Below, one piece after another: positions 22,737 through 30,934 of a DNA stretch of 64,000 nucleotides; position 1 is the stretch's first letter, and each line of letters opens with the position of its first letter. The notes under the pieces are model-generated. The model was not told the DNA's origin. It was given only the letters and a program-made list of their open reading frames with translations, and ran no database searches. The position numbers were made by a program, and so were the translations under genes. The stretch is from assembly GCF_007829815.1 (NCBI RefSeq), contig NZ_VIWT01000004.1:434001-498000 (forward strand), given 5' to 3'. This stretch comes from Kitasatospora viridis (GTDB lineage Bacteria; Actinomycetota; Actinomycetes; Streptomycetales; Streptomycetaceae).

Positions 22737-23507
22737 CTACTGCTCGGCCGCCGGCCGCTCCACCGGGATCTCCACGTACCACTCGCTGCCGAGCAGCCCG
22801 GCGAAGACCGGGAGCGGCAGCCGGGTCAGGGCACGGAGGGCGGGCGCGATGCGCCCGCCGCCGTTGAGTTGGGAGCGGTGCGCGGCCAGCGCGGCCTGCT
22901 TCTGGCGGGCGTAGCCGCGCACGTCGATCCGGTGGGTGATCGCCGCGCGCGGCGCGTAGGAGCGGGCCAGCTCCTCGTGGTCGTAGCGCAGCGGGATCCG
23001 CAGCGCGCGGACCGCCGACACCAGCCGCTTGACCCGTTCGCGCGGCAGGGTGGCCTCCAGCAGCCGCACACCGGGCACCAGTTCGGCCGCCCGACGGGCC
23101 ACCTGGTGGACCTTGCGGTGATCCCGGTGCCCGTAGCCGCCGTTGGCGTCGTAGCCGAGCAGCACCTGCGCCCCCTCCTCGCGGATCAGCTCGGCCAGCT
23201 TCGCCGCCGCCTCCTCCGTCTCCGCCCGGACGAACCGGACGCTGCCCGGCGGGTCCGGGTAGAGCTCCGCGCCGTGCCCGCTGTCCGCGTACCCCAGGTG
23301 CACCACCCGGCCGATGCCCAACACCGCCGCACTGGTGCGCAGTTCGGCGAGCCGCTCGGAGTCATCGGGGCCCGCCTCGCCGTCCATCGAGGTCGTGGCG
23401 ACGACGATCACCACCCGGTGCCCCTCCGCCGCCGCCCTGGCCAGGGTGCCGCCGGTCAGCAGGACTTCGTCATCGGGGTGCGCATGGAACGCCAGCAGGG
23501 TAGCCAT
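22737..23507 (-). CDS. PIG-L family deacetylase
   Basis: A 256-residue zinc-dependent LmbE/PIG-L deacetylase acting on N-acetylglucosamine-type substrates. The metal site is AHPDDE (~7-12) plus GYGHRDHRKVHQ (~114-125), with the GHRDHRxVH signature complete. A variable basic C-terminal part may set specificity. The relatives MshB and Mca serve mycothiol metabolism; others act on secondary metabolites, and I cannot tell which this is. The ATG at 23507 puts the HPDDE motif at the usual distance from the N-terminus. Confidence 0.88.
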   Translation of the reverse strand: MATLLAFHAHPDDEVLLTGGTLARAAAEGHRVVIVVATTSMDGEAGPDDSERLAELRTSAAVLGIGRVVHLGYADSGHGAELYPDPPGSVRFVRAETEEAAAKLAELIREEGAQVLLGYDANGGYGHRDHRKVHQVARRAAELVPGVRLLEATLPRERVKRLVSAVRALRIPLRYDHEELARSYAPRAAITHRIDVRGYARQKQAALAAHRSQLNGGGRIAPALRALTRLPLPVFAGLLGSEWYVEIPVERPAAEQ

Positions 23508-23608
23508 GAGCCTCATCCTAGGCGGCCGGAGCAGGCTCATCTGACGGCCAGTCACTTGAACGGGCGGCCCGGGTGTGACACTTTCGCCGCTCGACCGCAA
23601 TCAGAGGT

Positions 23609-24196
23609 GTGAGCGAAACGACGACCCGAGCCAGAGCAGAGTCACCGAGCCCACCGCCCCCGGCGCGGCTCGACCCGGCGGCCGCCTTCGAGCAGCTCTA
23701 CCGCGCCCAGGTGCACGCCGTGACCGCCTACTTCGCCCGCCGCAGCGCCGATCCGCACACCGTCGCCGACCTCACCGCGGACACCTTCGTCGAGGTGATC
23801 ACCTCCTTCGCCGCCTTCGACCCGCGCAAGGGCACCGCCCGTTCCTGGGTCTTCGGCATCGCCCGGCACGTCTACGCGGCGCACTGCGCCGCCGACAGCC
23901 GCCGCCAGGAGAAGGCGGAGCGGCTGGCGGGCCGGCGGGAGCTGGACGCCGACCAGGTCGAGGAACTGCTCGACCGGATCGACGCCGAGCGAGCCGGCCG
24001 ACAGCTGGTCAACGAGCTGACCGCGCTGCCCGCACCCGATCGGGCGGTCGTGGAACTGGTCGACCTCGCCGGCCTGACCACCCGGGAGGCGGCGGACGTG
24101 CTCGGCAGCTCCCCGGGCGCGCTGCGGATGCGGCTGATGCGGGCCCGGGCCCGGCTGCGGCGCACCGCCCCCGGCCTTCCGACGATCGAGGGGTGA
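23609..24196 (+). CDS. ECF-type RNA polymerase sigma factor
   Basis: A 195-residue alternative sigma factor. Region 2 spans FEQLYRAQVHAVTAYFARRS and AWVFGIA-like RSWVFGIARHVYAAH (~27-90). Region 4 is LPAPDRAVVELVDLAGLTTREAADVLGSSPGALRMRLMRAR in parts (~141-181), with the helix-turn-helix at TTREAADVLGSSPGAL. The linker is short, as in ECF factors. The GTG at 23609 has AGAGG very close, so initiation may be leaderless or weak. It is directly followed by a membrane-anchored partner gene, as for sigma/anti-sigma pairs. Confidence 0.9.
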   Translation: MSETTTRARAESPSPPPPARLDPAAAFEQLYRAQVHAVTAYFARRSADPHTVADLTADTFVEVITSFAAFDPRKGTARSWVFGIARHVYAAHCAADSRRQEKAERLAGRRELDADQVEELLDRIDAERAGRQLVNELTALPAPDRAVVELVDLAGLTTREAADVLGSSPGALRMRLMRARARLRRTAPGLPTIEG

Positions 24197-24201
24197 GCGG
24201 G

Positions 24202-24816
24202 ATGACCGAGAAGTTCGCCGACGCGCTCTTCACGGAGCTGATGGCGGAGCACGCTTCCGCCCTGGACGGCATCGCGCTCCCGCCCCCGGCCCGCGCCCGG
24301 CGCGCGGGCCGGCCGCTGCTGCTGACCGCCGCCGCGTTCGCCCTGCTGGCCGCGACGACGGCCGGGGCGATGCTGACCGGCGGCTCCGGCACCGCCGACG
24401 CCGTCACCGTGAACTCCGACGGCACCGTGGTGATCTCGGTGAAGGACGGCCACGGCATCGACGCGGCCAGCCGGGAGGTGCACCGGCTCGGCCTCAGCTC
24501 GCTCGCGGTGCTGGAGGCCCGCCCCGGCTGCCCGTCGTTCTTCACGCTGCCACCCGACCGGTCCGGCAGGCGGGCGGACGATGTGACGATGCGTCAGGCG
24601 GGGCCCGACAAGCTGCGGGTCGACGTGCGGAACATCCCGCCCGGCGACACCGCACTCATCCTCTACCAGACCATGCCCGGCGGGCAGTTGGTGAGCACCG
24701 TCCTGCTGATCAACGGACCGGCGCCCGCCTGCGTCAGCTTCCCGCCGCTGAAGGTCCCGGAACCGCAGGACGACGGCGGCACGGGCAGCGGCAGCTCGCA
24801 GCGGCCGGGGGGCTGA
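24202..24816 (+). CDS. Putative membrane partner (anti-sigma-like) of the ECF factor
   Basis: A 204-residue protein with a short N-terminal cytoplasmic part (~45 residues), a single membrane helix (LLLTAAAFALLAATTAGAML, ~43-62) and an extracytoplasmic domain ending in a Gly/Ser/Pro-rich tail. No zinc anti-sigma motif (HxxxCxxC) is present, so it may be a non-zinc anti-sigma factor or just a sigma-controlled surface protein. The ATG at 24202 has GAGGGG eight bases upstream; a GTG at 24193 overlapping the sigma stop is an alternative. A TGACG-ATG-CGTCA palindrome lies inside at 24584-24596. Confidence 0.7.
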   Translation: MTEKFADALFTELMAEHASALDGIALPPPARARRAGRPLLLTAAAFALLAATTAGAMLTGGSGTADAVTVNSDGTVVISVKDGHGIDAASREVHRLGLSSLAVLEARPGCPSFFTLPPDRSGRRADDVTMRQAGPDKLRVDVRNIPPGDTALILYQTMPGGQLVSTVLLINGPAPACVSFPPLKVPEPQDDGGTGSGSSQRPGG

Positions 24817-24854
24817 GGAGCCGGCGGTACGACTGCCGCTCCTGCGGCTGTCAA

Positions 24855-24914
24855 TACTGCGACTGGCGCTACTGCAGCTGCCATTACTGCGGCTGGCGCT
24901 ACTGCAGCTGCCAC
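24855..24914. repeat. Two 30-base tandem units at the 3' end of the lectin gene
   Basis: Units at 24855-24884 and 24885-24914 differ at only two positions. The second unit contains the last codons (QWQLQ) and the TAG stop of the ricin-lectin gene; the first lies just beyond the stop. It looks like a local duplication of the gene end. Confidence 0.85.
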
Positions 24915-26287
24915 TGCTGGTTCCACGCGTTGTTGCAGGTCCAGACGCCCAGCGCCTTGGCGTCCTCGTCGTAGGTGAGGCAGTCCTGGTCGGTGATCCG
25001 GATCTCGTACTGGCCGTTGCCCTCGTTGACGAGCTGCCACTTCTGCTGGTCGCTGCCCGTCCAGGGCTGCGCCTCGGCGAAGTAGCTCTTGGTGTTCTCG
25101 GTCAGCGCGAGCCCGTTGACGGCACTGGTGATCTCGAACCGGCCGGTGCCCTGCGGGGTGAGCAGCCAACCGGAGTTCTTCGGACCGCTGGCCCCGGCGA
25201 CGATCGACGGGCCCGAGGCGGCGCCGGTGGCGATCGGGCCGCTGCCGGTCTTCACCTTGGGGTAGAGCGGCGCGGTGCTGGTGCCGCCACTGCCCGGGGC
25301 CAGCGCGCCCTGGGGAGTGGCGGTGCTACCGCCCGGAGCGGGGGTGCCACTGCCGCTGCTCGGCACGCCCGGGGCCACCACCGGGCCCTGCGGGGTGCTG
25401 GGGGTGCCGCCGATCGGAGTGCCGCTGCCGGCGCTCGGCACACCCGGGACGAGGACCGGGCCCTGCGGGGTGGTCGGGGTGCCGCCGATCGGGGTCCCGC
25501 CGCCGGCGCTCGGCACGCCCGAGGAGCCGCTGCCGGCGCCGCCGTTGCCGCCGCCGTTGCCCGTGCTGATGCCCGGACCGCCCGTGCCACCGGTGCTACC
25601 CGTGCTGCCGGTGCTACCCGTGCTGCCGGTCCCGTTGTTGACACCCGGGCCGATGCCCGTGCCGATGGTGCCCGAGCCGTCGCGGGAGGGGAAGTGGAGG
25701 GTCCGGTCCACGGTGAAGCAGGGCACCGGGTAGCAGCCCCCGTCCTTCTGCACGGTGGTGTCGGAGTCGTTGCCGACGAAGGCCCAGTTCATGTAACCGC
25801 CGTCGCCCAGGTTCTCGAAGGTCGAGTCGCCCGAGAACACCCAGATCCGGAAGTCGTCGTAGCCGAGCGGGTTCTCGGTCGTGCCGTGCTGCAGCCTGAC
25901 GGTGCTGTCGAACACCACCCCGTGCAGGTTCGCCACGTAGTGGTTGAAGAAGAGCAGGGTGTTCCAGTAGTCGGTGCCGTCGTACTTGAACACCATGATG
26001 TTGTAGCCGGGTGCCACCGACCTCAACTGACTGGCCATCAGCTGGGTGTACGCCGCGTTCTCGGCCTGCACCTGGAGCGCCCCGGCCCGCCAGCCCTGGG
26101 TCAGACTGCTGAGCGAATTGGCCAGGTCCGTGGCACAGTTGCCGCCGCCCACGCCGTCCGGACCGGCGCAGTCGGCGGAGGCCGACTGCGGCGCGACCAG
26201 CAGGCCACCCAGCGACAGACCCGACAACAGGGCGCCCGCGACGAGGCGCCGGCCGAGCCGGACAGGACGGCGGGAGGAAGTGCGCAT
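24899..26287 (-). CDS. Secreted protein with C-terminal ricin-type lectin domain
   Basis: A 462-residue exported protein. A signal peptide with twin basic residues is at 1-~38 (RRPVRLGRRLVAGALLSGLS, cut near ASA-DC). The N-terminal ~190 residues form a Cys-containing globular domain (CAGPDGVGGGNC; DGGCYPVPCF) that I do not recognise. A long Gly/Ser/Thr/Pro linker (~195-345) follows, with three ~25-residue repeats of the GVPSAGSGTPIGGTP type. The C-terminus is a ricin beta-trefoil segment with QKW and QQW (QxW) motifs, likely binding carbohydrate. The ATG at 26287 fits the signal peptide. Confidence 0.8.
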   Translation of the reverse strand: MRTSSRRPVRLGRRLVAGALLSGLSLGGLLVAPQSASADCAGPDGVGGGNCATDLANSLSSLTQGWRAGALQVQAENAAYTQLMASQLRSVAPGYNIMVFKYDGTDYWNTLLFFNHYVANLHGVVFDSTVRLQHGTTENPLGYDDFRIWVFSGDSTFENLGDGGYMNWAFVGNDSDTTVQKDGGCYPVPCFTVDRTLHFPSRDGSGTIGTGIGPGVNNGTGSTGSTGSTGSTGGTGGPGISTGNGGGNGGAGSGSSGVPSAGGGTPIGGTPTTPQGPVLVPGVPSAGSGTPIGGTPSTPQGPVVAPGVPSSGSGTPAPGGSTATPQGALAPGSGGTSTAPLYPKVKTGSGPIATGAASGPSIVAGASGPKNSGWLLTPQGTGRFEITSAVNGLALTENTKSYFAEAQPWTGSDQQKWQLVNEGNGQYEIRITDQDCLTYDEDAKALGVWTCNNAWNQQWQLQ

Positions 26288-26700
26288 GCTGAAGTACCCG
26301 ATCTCTTGCGGGGGATGAGATGCGTCCGAACAGGACACTTCTCGGATCGTAGAACCCGCAGGAAAGCCCGGTTGTCGCTTATGGCGCTTTGCTGGCGAAC
26401 TGTCTGGCGCCGCTGCCCCTTGGGGTGTTGGCGGCCGCCCCAAGGGACACCGAATCACTCCCGGGCGTGCCGGACCGCCATGCTCGTGCGACGCAACAGC
26501 CGTGGGGCGATCCTGAACACCTCCAACAGCGGTAGCCGCCGTGCGACCCCGGCGCTGCCCGCCTGAAGATCCACCAGGCCTTCAGCCGCGGAACACCGCT
26601 CTCATGGTACTGATGACCCGTCAGTTCTCCGACAAGTCATCGAACTTGCGTCCGGGTGCGCTATAAGGGGGTTCCACGAAAGCTGAGGAAGGGGAACCGG
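26288..26700. other. 413-base divergent intergenic region
   Basis: No gene seen. It separates the two divergent genes for secreted proteins and must hold both promoters. It contains CTGATGACCCGTCAG (26610-26624), a one-mismatch copy of the CTGACGNNNCGTCAG palindrome, and a relatively A/T-rich stretch around 26630-26670 that is a plausible promoter for the IPT gene. Confidence 0.5.
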
Positions 26701-27741
26701 ATGAAGCTCAAACTCGGCCTGGCCTGTTCGACGCTCGCCGTGACCGCCGCGCTGGCGGGCACCGTGCCGGCCGTGGCCGCCGCGCCGCCCGCTCACGCGA
26801 CGAACGCCGCGTCCGTGCAAGGACCCGACGAGGCCATCTCGATCTCCACCGACGTCGTCCCGCGCTTCGGCGAGGTGGACGTCCAATGGACGGCGGTGGG
26901 GACCGCCGACACCACCGGGCCCACCCAGATCACGCTCGACCTGCCGTCCTGGATGACCTTCGGCAGCCTCATGCTGACCGACGAGCAGACCTACACCTTC
27001 AGCTACACCATCTCGCCCGACGGCCACGAACTCACCGCCCTGTACGACGGCACCCAGAAGCCGGGGCAGACCGAGATCCTCCAGGCGCGGGTCTCCTCGG
27101 CCCTCACCGTCCCGCCCGGCGTGATCACCGCGACGGTGTCCAACCCCGGGGACCGCAATCCGGCCAACAACGTGACCACTGCGGGCATCGGCGGCGAGAC
27201 CGCCCCGCCACCGGTGATCCCCTCCCAGCCGACCGTGACCGGCTCGGACATCAGCACCGGCCCCGGGGCCGGCGGATCCGTGGTGACGCTCTCCGGCACC
27301 TCACTGGCGAACGGCATGGTGCTCTTCGGTGGCACGCCGGCCACCAACGTCACCTGCACGGACACCAGTTGCACCGCCACCGCACCCGGTGGCCTGGGCC
27401 CCGTCCCGGTCGAGGTGGTGACGCCCGGCGGTAGCGCCTACTCCCCGTCGGCCTTCCTGTACACGGGCCCGCCGCCGCCCGCTCCGCCGGCCCCCTCGCT
27501 GAGCTTCCTGGCCGTCGCGAGCGGCCCGGCGGCCGGCGGCAACGCGATCTACCTGGGAGGCGCCAACCTGGCGGGCGGCCAGGTCCTGCTCGGCAACCGG
27601 CCGGCCGCCGACTCCTCCTGCGGTCCCTCCTTGTGCAGCGCCACCGTTCCGGCCGGCACCGGCACGGTCGACGTCCGGGTGGTCACGGCGGGCGGGATCA
27701 CGCCGGTGGTGACGGCGGACCGGTACACGTACACCGGCTGA
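26701..27741 (+). CDS. Secreted IPT/TIG-domain protein
   Basis: A 346-residue exported protein. A signal peptide spans 1-~36 (GLACSTLAVTAALAGTVPAV, cut near AHA). Residues ~45-170 are a beta-rich domain like a bacterial DUF11/CARDB surface module (VSNPGDRNPANN). Two IPT/TIG immunoglobulin-like domains follow at ~178-256 and ~266-346, each with a GxGAGGSVVTLSGTSL-like start and a Cys pair (CTDTSC; CGPSLC). IPT domains mediate binding at the cell surface. The ATG has GAGGAAGGGGA upstream. Divergent from the lectin gene. No enzymatic motif. Confidence 0.82.
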   Translation: MKLKLGLACSTLAVTAALAGTVPAVAAAPPAHATNAASVQGPDEAISISTDVVPRFGEVDVQWTAVGTADTTGPTQITLDLPSWMTFGSLMLTDEQTYTFSYTISPDGHELTALYDGTQKPGQTEILQARVSSALTVPPGVITATVSNPGDRNPANNVTTAGIGGETAPPPVIPSQPTVTGSDISTGPGAGGSVVTLSGTSLANGMVLFGGTPATNVTCTDTSCTATAPGGLGPVPVEVVTPGGSAYSPSAFLYTGPPPPAPPAPSLSFLAVASGPAAGGNAIYLGGANLAGGQVLLGNRPAADSSCGPSLCSATVPAGTGTVDVRVVTAGGITPVVTADRYTYTG

Positions 27742-27771
27742 CCGGTCGTCGGCCGCGGGCGGGCCAGGATG

Positions 27772-28236
27772 TCAGCACTCCTGGTCCGCCGTCAGCATGG
27801 CCGGTGCCGCCCGACCGAGGGCCGCACGCACCGCGTGCGTGATCCGTCGGACGTGGTAGGCGCGGCAGGCGGCGTCGAGATCGGCGGGCGACACCCACTC
27901 GAAGCCGAGCAGGCCCGGGACGCGCTCCTGCGGGCGGGCCAGGCCGGCGTCGGCGGGAGTGAGTCGGTGCACGAAGACGAAGTGGTAGGACTCGGTGGCG
28001 GTGCGCCCGCCGGGGGTGTGGTCCACGGCGGCCAGGTCGGCACCGGAGAGCGGCAGGTCGATGCCGAGTTGACGGCGGACGGCGTCGCGCAGCGCCGTGG
28101 CGGGCGGCTCGTGCGGCATGCACGAGCGGCCGGGCAGCCAGCCGCAGGGCCGGTGGGCGATGTCGAGCAGCAGCACGCGGTCCGAGGCCGGGTGCACGAG
28201 CACCGCCTGCGCGCCGATCCGGCGGGGCGGAGTCAC
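27772..28236 (-). CDS. NUDIX-like hydrolase
   Basis: A 154-residue protein with a NUDIX-type fold: RRIGAQAVLVHPASDRVLLLD (~5-25), then GWLPGRSCMPHEPPATALRDAVRRQLGI, where the NUDIX box should be. The box is degenerate: the usual REUxEE glutamates are replaced (RDAVRRQLGI), so hydrolase activity is doubtful. The GTG at 28236 overlaps the stop of the upstream gene (GTGA). Last gene of a coupled five-gene operon of small proteins next to an XRE/DUF397 module. Confidence 0.7.
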   Translation of the reverse strand: MTPPRRIGAQAVLVHPASDRVLLLDIAHRPCGWLPGRSCMPHEPPATALRDAVRRQLGIDLPLSGADLAAVDHTPGGRTATESYHFVFVHRLTPADAGLARPQERVPGLLGFEWVSPADLDAACRAYHVRRITHAVRAALGRAAPAMLTADQEC

Positions 28237-28721
28237 CCGGCGGCGGGCCTGCGCCCCGGGTGCATCGCAACGCCCGCCTCGCGCATCAGGGTTCGGGCCG
28301 ACGCACCGGACACCCCGAGCGCGAGGCCGACGGCCTCGGTGGTGTGCAGGCGCGCATAGAGGGACTGGAGTTCCGCGTGGGTGGGGCTGATCCACCGTCG
28401 GCGAACGGGCCGGATGTTGCGGGCCGGCGCGACGGCGCACTGGAGCACCCAGCTGTGCGCGCGCAGGGTCCCGCGCTGGTCCCGGTGCCAGCCGAGCGCG
28501 GTGCGGGTGACGGTGCCGGCCGGGTCGAACTCGCGCAGGGCGGCGAGGAGGTGGGCCGTGGAGCCGAAGGGATCGGTGTGCGGCTCACCGAGCGACGGGA
28601 GCTCGGCGGTGACCACGCAACCGCCCTGTTGCTTGAGGGGGCACTCACACGTCAACTCCTTGCCCTGGGCGAGCCAGGCGGCGTCGTTGAGGCCGAAGGT
28701 CCAGGCGCGGTGCTCACTCAT
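28233..28721 (-). CDS. Hypothetical protein with Cys pair and HTH-like end
   Basis: A 162-residue protein without a family I recognise. The N-terminus has ELTCECPLKQQGGC, a possible metal or disulfide site. The C-terminal ~40 residues (AELQSLYARLHTTEAVGLALGVSGASARTLMREAGV, in parts) resemble a helix-turn-helix of the Sigma-70 region 4 or resolvase type. A DNA-binding role is possible but unproven. Its ATG overlaps the stop of the upstream small gene by eight bases, and its stop overlaps the NUDIX start. Confidence 0.7.
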   Translation of the reverse strand: MSEHRAWTFGLNDAAWLAQGKELTCECPLKQQGGCVVTAELPSLGEPHTDPFGSTAHLLAALREFDPAGTVTRTALGWHRDQRGTLRAHSWVLQCAVAPARNIRPVRRRWISPTHAELQSLYARLHTTEAVGLALGVSGASARTLMREAGVAMHPGRRPAAG

Positions 28722-28926
28722 CGGGGTGGGTGCTCTCCGGCTGGGCCACGTTCTCACGCCGGGCCGCGAGCGCCTCGTCCTCTGCGGCCACCAGGCGGGA
28801 CGCGACGCGCGCGGCCACCCCGGTCCAGGGCGCGAGGTGCTGGTCGAGCGCGGCGAGCACGCGGGAGCCGTGCCGCGGGGCGGGGGTGGGGGCCGCGGGG
28901 GTGGGGCCGCTGCGGGAGTCGGTCAT
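28714..28926 (-). CDS. Small hypothetical protein (70 residues)
   Basis: A 70-residue protein with a Pro-rich N-terminus and a mainly helical C-terminal part (VLAALDQHLAPWTG, RLVAAEDEALAARRE). No known motif. It starts with ATG four bases after the upstream stop, and its own stop lies inside the next gene. Tight spacing on both sides supports it as real. Function unknown. Confidence 0.65.
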   Translation of the reverse strand: MTDSRSGPTPAAPTPAPRHGSRVLAALDQHLAPWTGVAARVASRLVAAEDEALAARRENVAQPESTHPDE

Positions 28927-28930
28927 GGGT

Positions 28931-29143
28931 TCACTCCGTTGGTGGTTCGTCGAACTCCGGTGCGCCGTAACGCCGCTGGAGCTCGCTGGTCGCGGCCACG
29001 CTCGCGGTGACGGCAGCCCGGTACCGGGCGTCGTCCATGAGGAGGGCGAGGTGTTCGCGGGGGTACTGGCGATGGTTCCGCCCGTGATCGGGGTCGGCGA
29101 GGAGGAAGGCGAGAACGCCCGACGGTATGTCAGCTACGTTCAC
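28931..29143 (-). CDS. Small hypothetical protein (70 residues), coupled
   Basis: A 70-residue protein (VADIPSGVLAFLLADPD, HLALLMDDARYRAAV), mainly helical and acidic, with no known motif. It starts with GTG at 29143, overlapping the TGA of the preceding 49-residue gene. Similar short acidic proteins sit beside XRE/DUF397 pairs in many streptomycetes, as I recall. Function unknown. Confidence 0.65.
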   Translation of the reverse strand: MNVADIPSGVLAFLLADPDHGRNHRQYPREHLALLMDDARYRAAVTASVAATSELQRRYGAPEFDEPPTE

Positions 29144-29289
29144 CCCGCCGCAACCCGGCACCGCGAGCAACGGCAGTCGGGCCACTCGGGGATGGCGAGC
29201 GGGTGGTAGCGGTCCCCGAGCCGGATGGTGAAGGAGCGGAGCACCTCCCGCTCGCCGGCGGGGGTCAGGCGGTAGATCTTGAGGGTCAT
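29140..29289 (-). CDS. Very small Cys-containing protein (49 residues), operon leader
   Basis: A 49-residue frame from ATG 29289 to TGA 29140-29142. It begins with MTLKIYRLTPAGEREVL and ends with PDCRCSRCR, a CxCxxC cluster that could hold a metal. The stop overlaps the next start (GTGA). It is the first gene of a five-gene coupled operon divergent from the XRE regulator. Too small for standard gene-length cut-offs, but codon use and coupling support it. Confidence 0.6.
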   Translation of the reverse strand: MTLKIYRLTPAGEREVLRSFTIRLGDRYHPLAIPEWPDCRCSRCRVAAG

Positions 29290-29506
29290 CGAACTCTTGT
29301 CCTTCTTCGGCACCGCGCCTCATCTCCCTTGATAGGCATGGTCGTCGGGTCAGTCCGACGGCAGCACTCGAACAGCCAAGAGGGCAGCAGTACCTCGGCA
29401 GCTCGATACAACCAGTAGCGACAGCACTACCGACAGGCGTTACGATGACTGGCCACGAGAGACCTTCGCAACTTTCTGCCCCCAGCTGAGAAGTTGAGGA
29501 ACCGTC

Positions 29507-30349
29507 ATGAACATCAAAAAGCTGGACCCGTCCACGAGCCCGCGCGCCGCCTTCGGCGACCATCTGCGCAGGTCGAGGATCGAACGAGGCTGGACCCAAG
29601 ATCAGCTGGGCGAACGGCTGGGCTGCTCCGGAACCCACATCTCCGGTATAGAAACAGCGGCCAAGTTCCCAGCCCCGAAGTACGCGGTACGCGCCGACAA
29701 GGTCTTCGGTACGGGCTTGACCTTCCAGATCCTCTGGGGAGCCATCAAGAACCGTTCGCTTCTCACGGGCTTCTCCTCCTACTTGGCCGAGGAGGCCAAG
29801 GCGATCGAGATCCGGATGTTCGAACTGGACGTCATCCCCGGGCCACTTCAAACACCCGACTACGCGGCTGCCTTGGCAGATGCCGAGGTCCAGCGCGGCA
29901 CCATCGACGAGCAGCAAGCCCAGGAACGCTTGGACCTTCTTCTGGCTCGACAAGATCGGCTACTCAAGGGGCCGAACGCGCCCTACCTCCACGTGGTCCT
30001 GAATGAGGGATGTCTTCGCCGAATGGTCGGAGGAGTTGAGGTGATGTCGAGTCAGTTTCGCTACTTGGAAGATGTCGCGGTGCTCCCGAAGGTGACCCTA
30101 CAAGTCGCGCCGTTCTCCATGGGGGCTCGCCGCCCCTTCGCCGCACCCGTGATCTTGCTTACCTTGGCTGATCGTTCCTTGGTCGGATGCACAGAGTCCC
30201 AGGCAGAGAGCTATCTCTCGCATGGCACCGACATGGTTGCGTCGTGGGCAAGGGACTACGATCGGCTGCAGGTGGGGGCCCTCTCCGATGTGGAGTCCCT
30301 CGCCATGATCCGCGCAGCTCGAAAGGACCTTGACGCATGTCAGCATTGA
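29507..30349 (+). CDS. XRE-family regulator with DUF5753 domain
   Basis: A 280-residue DNA-binding protein. The helix-turn-helix is at ~15-70 (FGDHLRRSRIERGWTQDQLGERLGCSGTHISGIE in parts). The rest is the DUF5753 domain (IRMFELDVIPGPLQTPDYA, ERLDLLLARQDRLL, RYLEDVA). This is the actinomycete BldB/WhiJ-type partner architecture. Typically the XRE protein acts together with the small DUF397 protein in development or stress control. The gene is clearly less GC-rich than its surroundings, with many A/T-ending codons, suggesting later acquisition. The ATG at 29507 is the natural start. Its stop overlaps the first DUF397 gene. Confidence 0.93.
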   Translation: MNIKKLDPSTSPRAAFGDHLRRSRIERGWTQDQLGERLGCSGTHISGIETAAKFPAPKYAVRADKVFGTGLTFQILWGAIKNRSLLTGFSSYLAEEAKAIEIRMFELDVIPGPLQTPDYAAALADAEVQRGTIDEQQAQERLDLLLARQDRLLKGPNAPYLHVVLNEGCLRRMVGGVEVMSSQFRYLEDVAVLPKVTLQVAPFSMGARRPFAAPVILLTLADRSLVGCTESQAESYLSHGTDMVASWARDYDRLQVGALSDVESLAMIRAARKDLDACQH

Positions 30350-30540
30350 CCAGTGCTCAGTGGCGCAAGAGCACCTACAGCCAGAACGGTGGCAACTGCG
30401 TGGAAGTTGCCACGAACTTTCCGGGCACTGCCCCCGTCCGCGACTCCAAGGACCCCGAGGGCCCCTCCCTCACCTTCCCTTCCTCCTCCTTCGCCACCTT
30501 CCTCACCGCCCTCAAGGCCGGCGCCTTCCCCGCCATCTGA
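30337..30540 (+). CDS. DUF397 protein, copy 1
   Basis: A 67-residue DUF397 protein: QWRKSTYSQNGGNCVEVA (~8-25), VRDSKDPEGPSLTF and a C-terminal FATFLTALKAG. DUF397 proteins are small partners of XRE-DUF5753 regulators. It starts 13 bases before the XRE stop, so it is co-translated. Its 3' half is nearly identical in DNA to the second copy. Confidence 0.92.
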   Translation: MSALTSAQWRKSTYSQNGGNCVEVATNFPGTAPVRDSKDPEGPSLTFPSSSFATFLTALKAGAFPAI

Positions 30541-30700
30541 CGGCTCGCCACTCTCCAGGCCTCGGCCGGGCACCAAGCCCGCCGGGGCTTTTCCATGCCC
30601 CGTACCCCCATGCCCCCATGCCTCCGTGCGCCGTTCCCGCGCCGACCGCCTCCACCCCTACCATCACCACCACACCCCACCGCCGAAAGGACCACGTCCC

Positions 30701-30904
30701 ATGGCGCCCCTCCCCCAGCCCCGCTGGCACAAGACCACCCACAGTCAGCACGGCGGCAACTGCGTCGAGGTCGCCACCGGCCTCCCCCACACCATCCCGG
30801 TCCGCGACTCCACCGATCCCCTCGGCCCCGCCCTCGCCTTCCCTTCCTCCTCCTTCGCCACCTTCCTCACCGCCCTCAAGGCCGGCGCCTTCCCCACCAC
30901 CTGA
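30701..30904 (+). CDS. DUF397 protein, copy 2 (tandem duplicate)
   Basis: A second 67-residue DUF397 protein: HKTTHSQHGGNCVEVA, VRDSTDPLGPALAF and the same FATFLTALKAG end. The last ~70 bases match copy 1 almost exactly (30471-30542 against 30835-30906), with changes mainly at the final codons. A 160-base spacer separates the copies. It appears to be a recent tandem duplication; the differing front half suggests divergence or gene conversion of the end. Confidence 0.9.
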   Translation: MAPLPQPRWHKTTHSQHGGNCVEVATGLPHTIPVRDSTDPLGPALAFPSSSFATFLTALKAGAFPTT

Positions 30905-30934
30905 CGGTCCTGCCAAACCCACCGGGCCGGCCTA

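Noticed and set aside
20976..23612. 878-codon open frame opposite galE and the PIG-L gene
   Set aside because: Crosses a strong terminator and two real - strand genes; no domain recognisable.
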